DNA from: Phycicoccus endophyticus
GTDB lineage: Bacteria; Actinomycetota; Actinomycetes; Actinomycetales; Dermatophilaceae
Reading direction: 5' to 3'
Assembly: GCF_011326735.1 (NCBI RefSeq)
Contig: NZ_JAANCN010000019.1
Location: 1-44,230 of the forward strand
Length of the DNA stretch: 44,230 nucleotides
In this document: piece by piece, positions 32,947 to 42,266 of the stretch
Numbering within the stretch: position 1 is the stretch's first letter
Layout: each line of letters begins with the position of its first letter
Program-made: the position numbers and the translations under genes
The notes under the pieces: model-generated
Seen by the model: the letters and a program-made list of their open reading frames with translations, nothing else
Database searches by the model: none
Told to the model about the DNA's origin: nothing

Positions 32947-34391
32947 CCCCCGGCCTCCCGCGCGGCGAGCCGCTGAAGCAGCAGCGGCCCGAGCGCCGTG
33001 ACGTCGCCGGCACCGACGGTGAGCACGAGGTCGCCCGGTGCGGCCTCCTCGGTGACGAGGGAGACCGCCCTCTCCCGGCTCACGCCGACCTCGACCCGGC
33101 GCTGTCCGGGAGCACGGACGAGCGGGTCGGCGACGAGGGCCGAGGTGACCCCCGGCTCGGGCGCCTCCCGGGCCCCGTAGACGTCGAGGAGGACGACGTG
33201 GTCGGCGGGCTCGAGGGCGGCGGCGAACTGCTCGGCGAAGTCGCGGGTGCGGCTGTACAGGTGGGGCTGGAAGACGACGAGCAGCCGGCCGCGGCCGGCA
33301 CGCTCGAGGACCCCGGCCGCGGTCGAGACCACCGCGGCGACCTTGGCCGGGTTGTGCGCGTAGTCGTCGACCACGGTGACGTCGCCGACCACCCCCCGGA
33401 CCTCGAAGCGGCGGCGGGCGCCGGTGAAGCCCGCGAGCCCCCGCAGGACGGCCCCGCGCTCGGCCCCGAGCCCGTCGACCGCCGCGAGCAGCGCCGCCGA
33501 CGCGTTCGCCACATTGTGCGCGCCGGGCACCGCGAGGACGAGCTCGACCCGGCTGCCGTGGTGCACGACGGTGGTGCGGGTCCCGAGCCCCTCCGCCGTG
33601 GTGGCGAGCAGGCGCAGGTCGGCCCCGGCGCTCGCGCCGAACGTCAGCACCCGACGGCCACGGGCCCGCTCGGAGCGCGCGAGTGCCGCGGCCCCGGGGT
33701 CGTCGGCGCTGACGACGAGCAGGTCGGCCACGGTCGCCGCGAAGTCGCCGAAGGCGGCGGTCACCGCCTGCGGGGTGCCGTAGAAGTCGAGGTGGTCCGG
33801 CTGCACCGTCGTCACTACGCCGACGGCCGGACGGTAGACGACGAAGCTGCCGTCGCTCTCGTCGGCCTCGACGACGAACGCGTCGCCGGTGCCGAGCGCC
33901 GCGTTCGTCCCGAGCTGGGCGACCTCTCCCCCACAGGCGAAGGAGGGGTCGGCCCCGGCCTCGGCCAGCGCCACGACGAGCATCGCGGTCGTCGTCGTCT
34001 TGCCGTTGGTGCCGGCGACGGCGACCGCACGCGAGCGCCCGAGCAGCGCGGCCAATGCCTGGGAGCGGTGCAGCACCCGCAGGCCGGCGGAGCGCGCGGC
34101 GGCCAGCTCGGGGTTGTCCTCACGCACGGCCGAGGACACCACGACGGTGTCGACGCCCGCGAGGTGGGCCGGGTCGTGGCCGACGGCGACCCGCGCTCCG
34201 GCCGCCCGCAGGGCCTCCAGCGCCGGGGAGTCGGCAGCGTCCGAGCCGCTGACGACCACGCCGCGGGCCAGCAGCAGGCGGGCCACCGCCGACATCCCGG
34301 CGCCACCGATGGCCACGAGGTGCACGGCACCGAGCGACTCCCACGCCGGCACCGGTGCGGCGAGGTCGAAGCGGGGGTTGGTGACGGGCAC
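32943..34391 (-). CDS. murC: UDP-N-acetylmuramate--L-alanine ligase
   Basis: 482 residues, the first Mur ligase, adding L-Ala to UDP-MurNAc with ATP. Rossmann start LVAIGGAGMSAVARLL, P-loop [31 protein letters not shown], and DDYAHNPAKV in the C-terminal domain. GTG 34391 lies 6 bp after the murG stop; its own stop overlaps ftsQ. Length normal. Confidence 0.97.
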   Translation of the reverse strand: MPVTNPRFDLAAPVPAWESLGAVHLVAIGGAGMSAVARLLLARGVVVSGSDAADSPALEALRAAGARVAVGHDPAHLAGVDTVVVSSAVREDNPELAAARSAGLRVLHRSQALAALLGRSRAVAVAGTNGKTTTTAMLVVALAEAGADPSFACGGEVAQLGTNAALGTGDAFVVEADESDGSFVVYRPAVGVVTTVQPDHLDFYGTPQAVTAAFGDFAATVADLLVVSADDPGAAALARSERARGRRVLTFGASAGADLRLLATTAEGLGTRTTVVHHGSRVELVLAVPGAHNVANASAALLAAVDGLGAERGAVLRGLAGFTGARRRFEVRGVVGDVTVVDDYAHNPAKVAAVVSTAAGVLERAGRGRLLVVFQPHLYSRTRDFAEQFAAALEPADHVVLLDVYGAREAPEPGVTSALVADPLVRAPGQRRVEVGVSRERAVSLVTEEAAPGDLVLTVGAGDVTALGPLLLQRLAAREAGG

Positions 34392-34397
34392 GGCCGT

Positions 34398-35492
34398 TCA
34401 GCGCCCTCCGGCCGCACGGGCCACGAGGTCGGCGAGCCGCTCGTCGCCGTCGCGCTGGCCCACCGAGGACGCGGCCCGGCCCATCGCCGCCACCCGCTCC
34501 TCGTCCTGCGCCAGGGGCAGGACGACGTCACCGACCCACCGTGCGTCGACGAGCGCGTCGTCGACGACGAGGCCACCCCCGGCGTCCAGGACGTGGGAGA
34601 CGTTCAGACGCTGCTCGCCGTTGCCGATGGGCAGCGGCACGTAGACGGCCGGCAGGCCGACGGCGGTCAGCTCGCACACGGTGTTCGCCCCGGACCGGGC
34701 GACGACGAGGTCGGCGGCCGCGTAGGCCAGGTCCATCCGGTCGCAGTAGGGCAGGACGACGTACCGGGCACCGGGCAGCGGGCCGGGGTCGACCTCCTTG
34801 CCGGCTCCGGTGACGTGCAGCACCTGGACCCCGGCCGCGGAGAGCTCGGCGGCGGCGGCGGCGAAGGCGCCGTTGAGCCGGGCCGCCCCGAGCGAGCCAC
34901 CGGTGACGAGCAGGGTCGGGCCCTCCGCCAGGCCGAAGTGCTCGCGCGCCTCGGCCCGCAGCGCCGCGCGGTCCAGGGTGGCGATCTCGTGGCGCAGCGG
35001 CATGCCGGTGACCGTGGCCCCGCGCAGCGGCGTCCCCGGGAAGGTGACGGCGACCTCGGCGGCGACCCGGGCGCCGAGCCGGTTGGCCAGCCCGGGGCGG
35101 GCGTTCTGCTCGTGGACGACGACGGGCACGCGGCGGCGACGGGCCGCGAGGTAGGCCGGAGAGGCGACGAAGCCGCCGAAGCCGACGACCACCTCGGCGG
35201 CGCTCTGCTCCAGGGCCCGCTCCGCGGCGGCGACCGCACGACGCAGGTCGCCCGGCAGCCGCAGCGCGGCGGCGTCGGGCCGTCGCGGGAACGGTACCCG
35301 GGGCACCTCGTGCAGCGGGTAGCCACGGGCGGGCACGAGCCGGGCCTCGAGCCCCTCGGCCGTGCCGAGCGCGGCGACCCGCACCTGCGGGTCACGCCGC
35401 CGGAGGCAGTCGGCGAGGGCCAGCAGGGGCGAGACGTGCCCGGCGGTCCCACCACCGGCGAGGAGGACCGACCCGGGCGCGGCGGCGCTCAC
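34398..35492 (-). CDS. murG: UDP-GlcNAc:lipid I N-acetylglucosaminyltransferase
   Basis: 364 residues, GT28 family, converting lipid I to lipid II on the inner face of the membrane. N-terminal glycine loop LLAGGGTAGHVSPLLAL, HEQNARPGLANR, second loop VTGGSLGAARLN, and RSGANTVCELTAVGLPAVYVPLP for UDP-GlcNAc binding. The GTG start at 35492 overlaps the ftsW stop (GTGA). Confidence 0.96.
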   Translation of the reverse strand: MSAAAPGSVLLAGGGTAGHVSPLLALADCLRRRDPQVRVAALGTAEGLEARLVPARGYPLHEVPRVPFPRRPDAAALRLPGDLRRAVAAAERALEQSAAEVVVGFGGFVASPAYLAARRRRVPVVVHEQNARPGLANRLGARVAAEVAVTFPGTPLRGATVTGMPLRHEIATLDRAALRAEAREHFGLAEGPTLLVTGGSLGAARLNGAFAAAAAELSAAGVQVLHVTGAGKEVDPGPLPGARYVVLPYCDRMDLAYAAADLVVARSGANTVCELTAVGLPAVYVPLPIGNGEQRLNVSHVLDAGGGLVVDDALVDARWVGDVVLPLAQDEERVAAMGRAASSVGQRDGDERLADLVARAAGGR

Positions 35493-36748
35493 GACCCGCT
35501 CCGGCGCGAGCGGACCGCCCCGGACACGACCGCGAGCGAGCGCCGCAGCGAGGAGGGGCGGGCGGCCAGCACCTCGCGGCAGCCGGGTTCGTTGCGGGCG
35601 AAGGAGAGCAGGATGCCCAGGGCACCCATCGTCGTGATGAGCGAGGAGCCGCCGGAGGAGACGAGCGGCAGCGGCACCCCGATGACGGGCAGCAGGCCGA
35701 TGACGGTACCGATGTTGATCACGGCCTGGATGATGACCCACATCATCACGCCCGCCGTGACCACCCGGACGAAGAAGTCCTCCGAGCGCACGACGAGCCG
35801 GTAGCACGTGACGGCCAGCGCGGCGAAGAGCAGGAGGATCGCGAGGGTGCCGGGCAGGCCGAGCTCCTCACCGATGATCGCGAAGATGAAGTCGTTGTGC
35901 GGCTCGGACAGCAGACCCCACTTCTCCCGGCTCTGCCCGAGGCCGAGGCCGAGCCACCCGCCGTCGGCCAGGGCGTACCGGCCGTGGATGGGCTGGCGCG
36001 CGTTGCCGTACGGGTCGGTGTCGCGCCCGAGCCAGACGTCGAAGCGCCCGAGCCGGTTGGGGCTGGTGACGACGAACGCGACGGCCATCCCGACGAACGG
36101 CACGCCGGCGATGACGAACCAGCGCACCGGCACCCCGGCCGCGAAGAGGACCCCCGCCACGATCGCGCCGAGGATCATCACCGTCCCGAGGTCGTGGCCG
36201 AGGACGACCGAGGCGACCGACACGGCCGCGATGGGCACGAGGTAGGGGACGAGCACGTGGCCGAGGGAGCGCAGGTGGCGGCGCTTGCGGGCGAGGACGA
36301 GCCCCCCGGCGAGGACGAGGCCGACCTTGACCAGCTCGGAGGGCTGGATGGTCACCGGCCCGAGACGCAGCCAGTTGCGGTTGCCGTTGACGGCGAACCC
36401 GAGGGGGGTGAGCACGAGCAGCTGGAGGGCGACCGCGACGACGAGCACCGGCACCGCCAGCCGCTTCCAGCCCGTGACCGGGATACGCGAGGCGAGCAGC
36501 AGCGCGACGCCCCCGATCCCGGCGTAGACCGCCTGGGTGGTGAAGATCGTGTAGGCCGAGCGGCTCTCCTCGAGGGAGGTGATGGCGCTCGCGGAGAGCA
36601 CCATGATCAGCCCGAAGACGACGAGCGCGGCGGTGAGCGACAGGAGCAGGTAGTACGTGGCGACCGGGGAGTCGAACCGGGCGGCCCAGGCGCGCACGCG
36701 GGTGGTGCCGCGTCCGGACTCTCGGGCCGGGGCGGTGGCGGAGGTCAC
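35489..36748 (-). CDS. ftsW: Septal peptidoglycan glycosyltransferase FtsW (SEDS)
   Basis: 419 residues, about ten membrane helices. SEDS motifs: NGNRNWLRLGPVTIQPSELVKVGLVL (120-145), GHDLGTVMIL, the large extracellular loop with DTDPYGNARQPIHGRYALADGGWLGLGLGQS, EPHNDFIFAIIGEELG, and GVPLPLVSSGGSSL. It polymerises lipid II together with FtsI. Start GTG 36748, 3 bp after the murD stop. Confidence 0.96.
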   Translation of the reverse strand: MTSATAPARESGRGTTRVRAWAARFDSPVATYYLLLSLTAALVVFGLIMVLSASAITSLEESRSAYTIFTTQAVYAGIGGVALLLASRIPVTGWKRLAVPVLVVAVALQLLVLTPLGFAVNGNRNWLRLGPVTIQPSELVKVGLVLAGGLVLARKRRHLRSLGHVLVPYLVPIAAVSVASVVLGHDLGTVMILGAIVAGVLFAAGVPVRWFVIAGVPFVGMAVAFVVTSPNRLGRFDVWLGRDTDPYGNARQPIHGRYALADGGWLGLGLGQSREKWGLLSEPHNDFIFAIIGEELGLPGTLAILLLFAALAVTCYRLVVRSEDFFVRVVTAGVMMWVIIQAVINIGTVIGLLPVIGVPLPLVSSGGSSLITTMGALGILLSFARNEPGCREVLAARPSSLRRSLAVVSGAVRSRRSGS

Positions 36749-36751
36749 GGG

Positions 36752-38236
36752 CTACCCCCCGCCGGTGAGCCGCCGCACCGCCGCAGTGAAGGCGTCGCCG
36801 CGCGCACCGTAGTCCGTGAACATGTCCATCGACGCGGCGGCGGGGGCGAGGAGGACGACGTCCCCCTCCCGGCCCAGGGCGAGGGCATGCTCCACCACGG
36901 CGTCCATGGCCCCAGTGTCGGTACGGGCCACCTCCCGCACGGGGACATCCGGCGCGTGTCGGGCCAACGCCTCGGAAATGGCCGAACGGTCGCGGCCGAG
37001 GAGGACGACGCCGCGCAGCCGCGGCGCGGCGGCCGCGACGAGCTCGTCGACCTCGGCCCCCTTGAGCAGCCCGCCCGCCACCCAGACGACGCCCTCGAAG
37101 GCGGCCAGGCTGGCCCGCGCGGCGTGCGGGTTGGTCGCCTTGGAGTCGTCGACCCACCGCAGCCCGCGCACGACGCCGACCTCGGCGATGCGGTGGGGGT
37201 CGGGCACGAAGCCGCGCAGCCCCGCCCGCACCGCGGCCGCGGGCACGCCGTGCGCCCGGGCGAGCGCGGCGGCCGCGAGGGCGTTGGCCACGAGGTGCGG
37301 GGGCGGGGCACCCGGCCCCTGGCCCAGGTCCTCGAGCGAGGCCAGCTCGGCCGCGGTCGTGGCCCGCTCGGCGACGAAGGCCCGGTCGGCGAGGACGTCG
37401 TCGACGACGCCGAGCTCGGAGGGGCCGGGCACCCCGAGGGTGAAGCCGACCGCCCGGCAGCCCTCCTGGACCTCCGCCTGCTCCACGAGGCGCCGGGTGC
37501 GCTCGTCCTCGACGTTGTAGACGCACGCGACCTCGGTGTTCTCGTAGACCCGGCCCTTGGCCCGGGCGTACTCCTCGAACGAGCCGTGCCAGTCGACGTG
37601 GTCGGGTGCGACGTTGAGGCAGGCCGAGGCGCGCGGCGCGAGCGAGTGCGACCAGTGCAGCTGGAAGCTGGACAGCTCCACGGCGATGACGTCGTAGGGC
37701 TGCGGGTCCATGACCGCCTCGAGGACGGGCGTGCCCACGTTGCCCGCGCTGCACGCGCGCAGCCCGGCGGCCTGCAGCATCGCGGCGAGCATCCGCACGG
37801 TGGTCGTCTTCCCGTTGGTCCCGGTGACCGTGAGCCACGGGGCGGCGCCCTCGCGCGGGCGCATCCGCCACGCGAGCTCGACCTCGCCCCAGACCGGGAC
37901 ACCGGCGCGGGCGGCGGCGGCGAGCAGCGGCTGGTCCGGGCGCCACCCGGGTGAGGTGACGACGAGGTCGGGCGCCGCGGCGGGCAGCCCGGCGACCGCC
38001 TCGGGTCCGTGGTGCACCGACGCGCCGAGGAGGTCGAGCAGGTGGGCGCGCTCGGCCATCGGCGTCCCGGCGGCGGGGGCCACGGCGTCGACGATGGTGA
38101 CGAGCGCGCCCCGCTCCAGGAGGGCGTCGGCCGCGGCGAAGCCGCTCAGCCCGAGACCGGCGACGAGGACGCGCAGACTCGCCCAGTCGGCGTCCCGGTG
38201 GGTCAGGGTCGTGGTGCGCGCGGGCTGCGCGCTCAT
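36752..38236 (-). CDS. murD: UDP-N-acetylmuramoylalanine--D-glutamate ligase
   Basis: 494 residues, adding D-Glu to UDP-MurNAc-L-Ala. Rossmann start [22 protein letters not shown]-loop [49 protein letters not shown], and a C-terminal [15 protein letters not shown] 38236 overlaps the mraY stop (ATGA). Confidence 0.97.
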   Translation of the reverse strand: MSAQPARTTTLTHRDADWASLRVLVAGLGLSGFAAADALLERGALVTIVDAVAPAAGTPMAERAHLLDLLGASVHHGPEAVAGLPAAAPDLVVTSPGWRPDQPLLAAAARAGVPVWGEVELAWRMRPREGAAPWLTVTGTNGKTTTVRMLAAMLQAAGLRACSAGNVGTPVLEAVMDPQPYDVIAVELSSFQLHWSHSLAPRASACLNVAPDHVDWHGSFEEYARAKGRVYENTEVACVYNVEDERTRRLVEQAEVQEGCRAVGFTLGVPGPSELGVVDDVLADRAFVAERATTAAELASLEDLGQGPGAPPPHLVANALAAAALARAHGVPAAAVRAGLRGFVPDPHRIAEVGVVRGLRWVDDSKATNPHAARASLAAFEGVVWVAGGLLKGAEVDELVAAAAPRLRGVVLLGRDRSAISEALARHAPDVPVREVARTDTGAMDAVVEHALALGREGDVVLLAPAAASMDMFTDYGARGDAFTAAVRRLTGGG

Positions 38237-39315
38237 GCCGCGCCCACCACCCACTCGGCGTAGAACAGCCCGAGACCGAGGGCGACGAAGAGGCCGGCGA
38301 TGATCCAGAACCGGATGACGATCGTCACCTCCTGCCACCCCATGAGCTCGAAGTGGTGCTGCAGGGGCGCCATCTTCAGCACCCGTCTGCCCGTCGTCTT
38401 GAACGAGACGACCTGGACGATGACCGAGAGGGTCACCGTGACGAACAGGCCACCGAGGATGACCACGAGCAGCTCGGTGCGGGTGAGGATGGCCAGCCCG
38501 GCCAGCGCCCCGCCGAGGGCGAGCGAGCCGGTGTCGCCCATGAAGATCTTCGCCGGCGACGCGTTCCACCACAGGAAGCCGAAGCAGGCGCCCATCCCGG
38601 CGGCGGCGACGATGGCCAGGTCGTGCGGGTCGCGCACCTCGTAGCACTTGGTCCCGGGGTTCCACTGGCAGTTCTGGTTGAACTGCCAGATCCCGATGAG
38701 GACGTAGGACGCGAAGACCATGACCGAGGCGCCGGTCGCGAGGCCGTCGAGGCCGTCGGTGAGGTTCACGCCGTTGGACGTGCCCGCGACGATGAGGTTG
38801 GCCCACAGGACGAAGAGGATGACGCCGAGCACGGAGCCGGCGAAGGCGAGGTTGACCGGGGTGTCCCGGACGAAGGAGATCGCCGTCGAGGCGGGGGTGC
38901 GGAAGGAGCCGTTGGGGAACTCGAGCGCGAGGACCGCGAAGACGACCGCGACGAGCGTCTGGGCGGCGAGCTTCTGGCGCGAGCGCAGCCCGAGGCTGCG
39001 CTGCTTGCTGATCTTGATGTAGTCGTCGAGGAACCCGACCACGCCCATCCCGGCCATGAGGAAGAGGACGAGCAGCCCGCTCACCGTCGGCTTCTGCCCG
39101 GTGAGCAGGTGCGCCAGCGCGTAGGCGAGCAGCGAGGCCAGGACGATGACCGCCCCACCCATCGTCGGGGTGCCCCGCTTGGTGTGGTGCGAGGTCGGCC
39201 CGTCGTCGCGGATGAACTGCCCGTAGCCGCGCCGCACGAGGAAGCGGATGAAGGTCGGTGTGCCGAAGAGCGAGAGGACGAGGGAGACCACGGCGGCGAT
39301 GAGCACGGCCTTCAC
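38233..39315 (-). CDS. mraY: Phospho-N-acetylmuramoyl-pentapeptide transferase
   Basis: 360 residues, ten-helix enzyme that attaches the muramyl pentapeptide to undecaprenyl phosphate, giving lipid I. Motifs: [15 protein letters not shown] (42-56), [33 protein letters not shown] with the catalytic aspartates, [14 protein letters not shown], and [14 protein letters not shown]. An unusual Cys-containing loop ([15 protein letters not shown]) may form an extracytoplasmic disulfide. The GTG start overlaps the murF stop. Confidence 0.97.
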   Translation of the reverse strand: MKAVLIAAVVSLVLSLFGTPTFIRFLVRRGYGQFIRDDGPTSHHTKRGTPTMGGAVIVLASLLAYALAHLLTGQKPTVSGLLVLFLMAGMGVVGFLDDYIKISKQRSLGLRSRQKLAAQTLVAVVFAVLALEFPNGSFRTPASTAISFVRDTPVNLAFAGSVLGVILFVLWANLIVAGTSNGVNLTDGLDGLATGASVMVFASYVLIGIWQFNQNCQWNPGTKCYEVRDPHDLAIVAAAGMGACFGFLWWNASPAKIFMGDTGSLALGGALAGLAILTRTELLVVILGGLFVTVTLSVIVQVVSFKTTGRRVLKMAPLQHHFELMGWQEVTIVIRFWIIAGLFVALGLGLFYAEWVVGAA

Positions 39316-40718
39316 GGGTGCTGCTCCTCGGGGGTCGTCGCGAGCGTGTCTCCGAGCAACCGTAGCCCGGCGTCGCGGCTGGACTTGAACAGGGCCACGT
39401 CGCCGGGGGCGAGCTCGGCACGCAGCAGCCGCTCGGCGGTCTCGGCGTCCGGGACGTGGCGCACGTTGGTGCCGCCCGCGGCCTCGATGGCCCCGGTGGC
39501 GAGCGGACGCGCCTCCTGCCCGACGACGAGCAGCTCCTCGACCCCCCGGGCCACGGCCTCGGCGCCGACCGCGGCATGCAGCGCCGCGGACTCCGTCCCG
39601 AGCTCGAGCATCGTGCCGAGGACGGCCCAGGTGCGCCGGCCCTCCCCCATCCGCTCGAGGGTGGCCAGGGCGGCCCGCATCGAGTCCGGGTTGGCGTTGT
39701 AGGCGTCGTTGACGACGGTGACGCCGTCGGGCCGCTCGGTGACCTCCATCCGCCAGCGGCTGCGCGGCCGGGCCGTGCTGAGCGCCCCGCCGACCTCGTC
39801 CAGCGACAGGCCCACCTCGAGGGCGACCGCGGCGACGGCCAGCGCGTTGCCCACGTGGTGGCGCCCGACGAGCCCGAGCGCGACGTCGGTGGCCCCGGAG
39901 GCGGTCTCCAGCCGGAAGGACGGCCGGCCGGCGGCGTCGAGGGCGACCTCGCGGGCGCGCACCTCGGCGTCCTCGGCCTCGCCGACGAGCGTCACCCGGG
40001 CGGGCGTCACGGCCGCCATCGCCCGCACCGCGGGGTCGTCGGCGTTGAGGACGGCCAGTCCACCCTCGGGCAGGGCCGCGGGCAGCTCGGACTTGGCGCG
40101 GGCGATGGCCTCCCGCGAGCCGAACTCCCCGAGGTGGGCCGTGCCCACGTTGAGCACGACCCCGATGCGCGGGGGCGCCATCCCGGTGAGGTAGGCGATG
40201 TGCCCGGGGCCGCGGGCCCCCATCTCGACGACGAGGAAGCGGGTGTCGGGCTCGACGCGGCACACCGTGAGCGGCACCCCGACCTCGGAGTTGTACGAGC
40301 CCACCGGCGCGACCGTGGGGCCGACGGTCGCGAGCACCTCCCCGAGCAGGTCCTTGGTGCTCGTCTTGCCCGAGGAGCCGGTGAGCCCGACCACGGTGAG
40401 GCCGGGCGAGGCGTCGACGACCGCCCGCGCCAGGGCCGCGAAGGCCGCCTGGGTGTCCTCGACGACGACGCACGCCAGGCCCTCGAGCGGGCGGGTCGTG
40501 AGCGCCGCGACGCAGCCGGCGGCGAGCGCCGCCGCCGCGAAGTCGTGCCCGTCGGCGTGCTCGCCGACCCGGGCGACGTAGAGCCCGCCGGACGCGGCCT
40601 CGCGGGAGTCGGTGACCACCGGCCCGTCGACGAGGAGCGCCTGCGCGTCCGGCTCGGCGACGCCGTGCACGGTGCCGCCGACGACCCGCGCCACCTGCGA
40701 GAGCGACATCGGGATCAC
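39312..40718 (-). CDS. murF: UDP-N-acetylmuramoyl-tripeptide--D-alanyl-D-alanine ligase
   Basis: 468 residues, adding D-Ala-D-Ala to finish the pentapeptide. P-loop [54 protein letters not shown] and [10 protein letters not shown]. The GTG start at 40718 overlaps the murE stop (GTGA). Confidence 0.97.
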   Translation of the reverse strand: MIPMSLSQVARVVGGTVHGVAEPDAQALLVDGPVVTDSREAASGGLYVARVGEHADGHDFAAAALAAGCVAALTTRPLEGLACVVVEDTQAAFAALARAVVDASPGLTVVGLTGSSGKTSTKDLLGEVLATVGPTVAPVGSYNSEVGVPLTVCRVEPDTRFLVVEMGARGPGHIAYLTGMAPPRIGVVLNVGTAHLGEFGSREAIARAKSELPAALPEGGLAVLNADDPAVRAMAAVTPARVTLVGEAEDAEVRAREVALDAAGRPSFRLETASGATDVALGLVGRHHVGNALAVAAVALEVGLSLDEVGGALSTARPRSRWRMEVTERPDGVTVVNDAYNANPDSMRAALATLERMGEGRRTWAVLGTMLELGTESAALHAAVGAEAVARGVEELLVVGQEARPLATGAIEAAGGTNVRHVPDAETAERLLRAELAPGDVALFKSSRDAGLRLLGDTLATTPEEQHP

Positions 40719-42256
40719 GGCGCCTCCACCCCGGCGACGGCGCGCAGGGCCTCCCGCAGCACCTCGCGGTCGTCGAAGGGGTGCACGACCCCGTCGACCT
40801 CCTGCCCGCTCTCGTGGCCCTTGCCGAGCACGGCGACCGTCGCGGCGCCACGCTCGGCGGCGACCCGGGCGACGGCCTCGTGGACGGCCGGCCGGCGGCC
40901 CGCGACCTCGGCGAGCTGCACCGGACGCCCGGCGCGGCGGACCGCCTCGGCCCCCTCGAGCACGGCGGCGCGGATCGCGGCGGGGTCCTCCGAGCGGGGG
41001 TTGTCGTCGGTGACGACGACGACGTCGGCACCCTGCGCGGCGGCGGCGCCCATGGCGCGGCGCTTGTCCTGGTCGCGGTCACCGCCGGCACCCGTGACGC
41101 ACACGAGGGTCCCGGGCGTGCTCGGGCGCAGGGCCTGCAGGGCGGCGGCGATCGCGTCGGGCGTGTGGGCGTAGTCGACGACCGCGCGCGGCAGCCCGTC
41201 GTGGCCCTGCAGGGCGACCCGCTCCATCCGGCCCGGCACGTGCGGGTCGGCGAGGACGGCCTCCCCGGCGCGCTCGGGAGGCTCCCCGAGCAGGACGAGG
41301 GCAGCGGCCGCCATCGCGGTGTTCGTCACGTTGAAGTCCCCGGGCAGGCTCGACCTCAGGTGCAGGTCGACCCCGTCCGGGCCGGTAAGCCGGAACGCTG
41401 CCGGGTCGGGGCCCTGCCGACGCACCGACCAGTCCGCCTCGGCCCCGGTCGCCAGCGCCTCGACGGGCACCGTGGCGCGTGCGAGCAGCTCGCGCCCCCA
41501 GGCGTCGTCGACGCACACGAGGGCCCGCCGGGAGCGGGCGGGGGTGAACAGCGAGGCCTTGGCGGCGAAGTAGGCCTCCATGGACCCGTGGAAGTCGAGG
41601 TGGTCCTGGCTGAGGTTGGTGAACAGCGCGACGTCGTAGACGACCCCGTCGACCCGGTGCTGCGCCAGGGCGTGGCTGCTCACCTCCATGACGCAGGTGT
41701 CCAGACCGCGCTCGGCCATCACCGCGAGCAGGGCGTGCAGGTCCGGAGCCTCGGGGGTGGTGCGCACGCTGCCCACCCGCTGCGGCCCGATCCGGGTCTC
41801 GACCGTCCCGATGAGGCCCACCGCGTGCCCGAGGGCGGTCAGGGCGGAGTGCACGAGGTAGGCGGTCGTCGTCTTGCCGTTGGTGCCGGTGATGCCGACG
41901 AGCCGCACGGGCAGCTCCTCGGTCCCGTAGACCCGGGCGGCGACCGCACCGAGCACCGAGCGCGGCCGCTCGACCACGAGCGCCGGCACCTCGACCCCGG
42001 CGGCCACGAGCCGGCTGCGGCCCGCGGCGTCGGTGAGCACGGCGGCGGCGCCGGCGGCCACGGCCTGGGCGGCGTAGTCGCCACCGTGGGCCCGGGCACC
42101 GGGCAGGGCCGCGTAGAGGTCCCCGGGACGGACCGCACGGGAGTCGAGGGTGACGCCGCTGACCTCGGCCGCGGCCGGCGGCGCGGGTACCCCGAGGAGG
42201 GCCGCGACCTCGCCGAGCGGGGTGCGCCGCGTCGTGGTCGGCCGGGGGGAGAGCAT
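40715..42256 (-). CDS. murE: UDP-N-acetylmuramoyl-tripeptide synthetase MurE, DAP-type
   Basis: 513 residues, adding the third amino acid of the stem peptide. P-loop [51 protein letters not shown], and the specificity motif DNPRSEDP, whose Arg recognises diaminopimelate; Lys-adding enzymes differ here. Hence DAP rather than Lys or Orn is predicted. ATG 42256, 10 bp after the ftsI stop. Confidence 0.96.
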   Translation of the reverse strand: MLSPRPTTTRRTPLGEVAALLGVPAPPAAAEVSGVTLDSRAVRPGDLYAALPGARAHGGDYAAQAVAAGAAAVLTDAAGRSRLVAAGVEVPALVVERPRSVLGAVAARVYGTEELPVRLVGITGTNGKTTTAYLVHSALTALGHAVGLIGTVETRIGPQRVGSVRTTPEAPDLHALLAVMAERGLDTCVMEVSSHALAQHRVDGVVYDVALFTNLSQDHLDFHGSMEAYFAAKASLFTPARSRRALVCVDDAWGRELLARATVPVEALATGAEADWSVRRQGPDPAAFRLTGPDGVDLHLRSSLPGDFNVTNTAMAAAALVLLGEPPERAGEAVLADPHVPGRMERVALQGHDGLPRAVVDYAHTPDAIAAALQALRPSTPGTLVCVTGAGGDRDQDKRRAMGAAAAQGADVVVVTDDNPRSEDPAAIRAAVLEGAEAVRRAGRPVQLAEVAGRRPAVHEAVARVAAERGAATVAVLGKGHESGQEVDGVVHPFDDREVLREALRAVAGVEAP

Positions 42257-42266
42257 CCGGACGACC

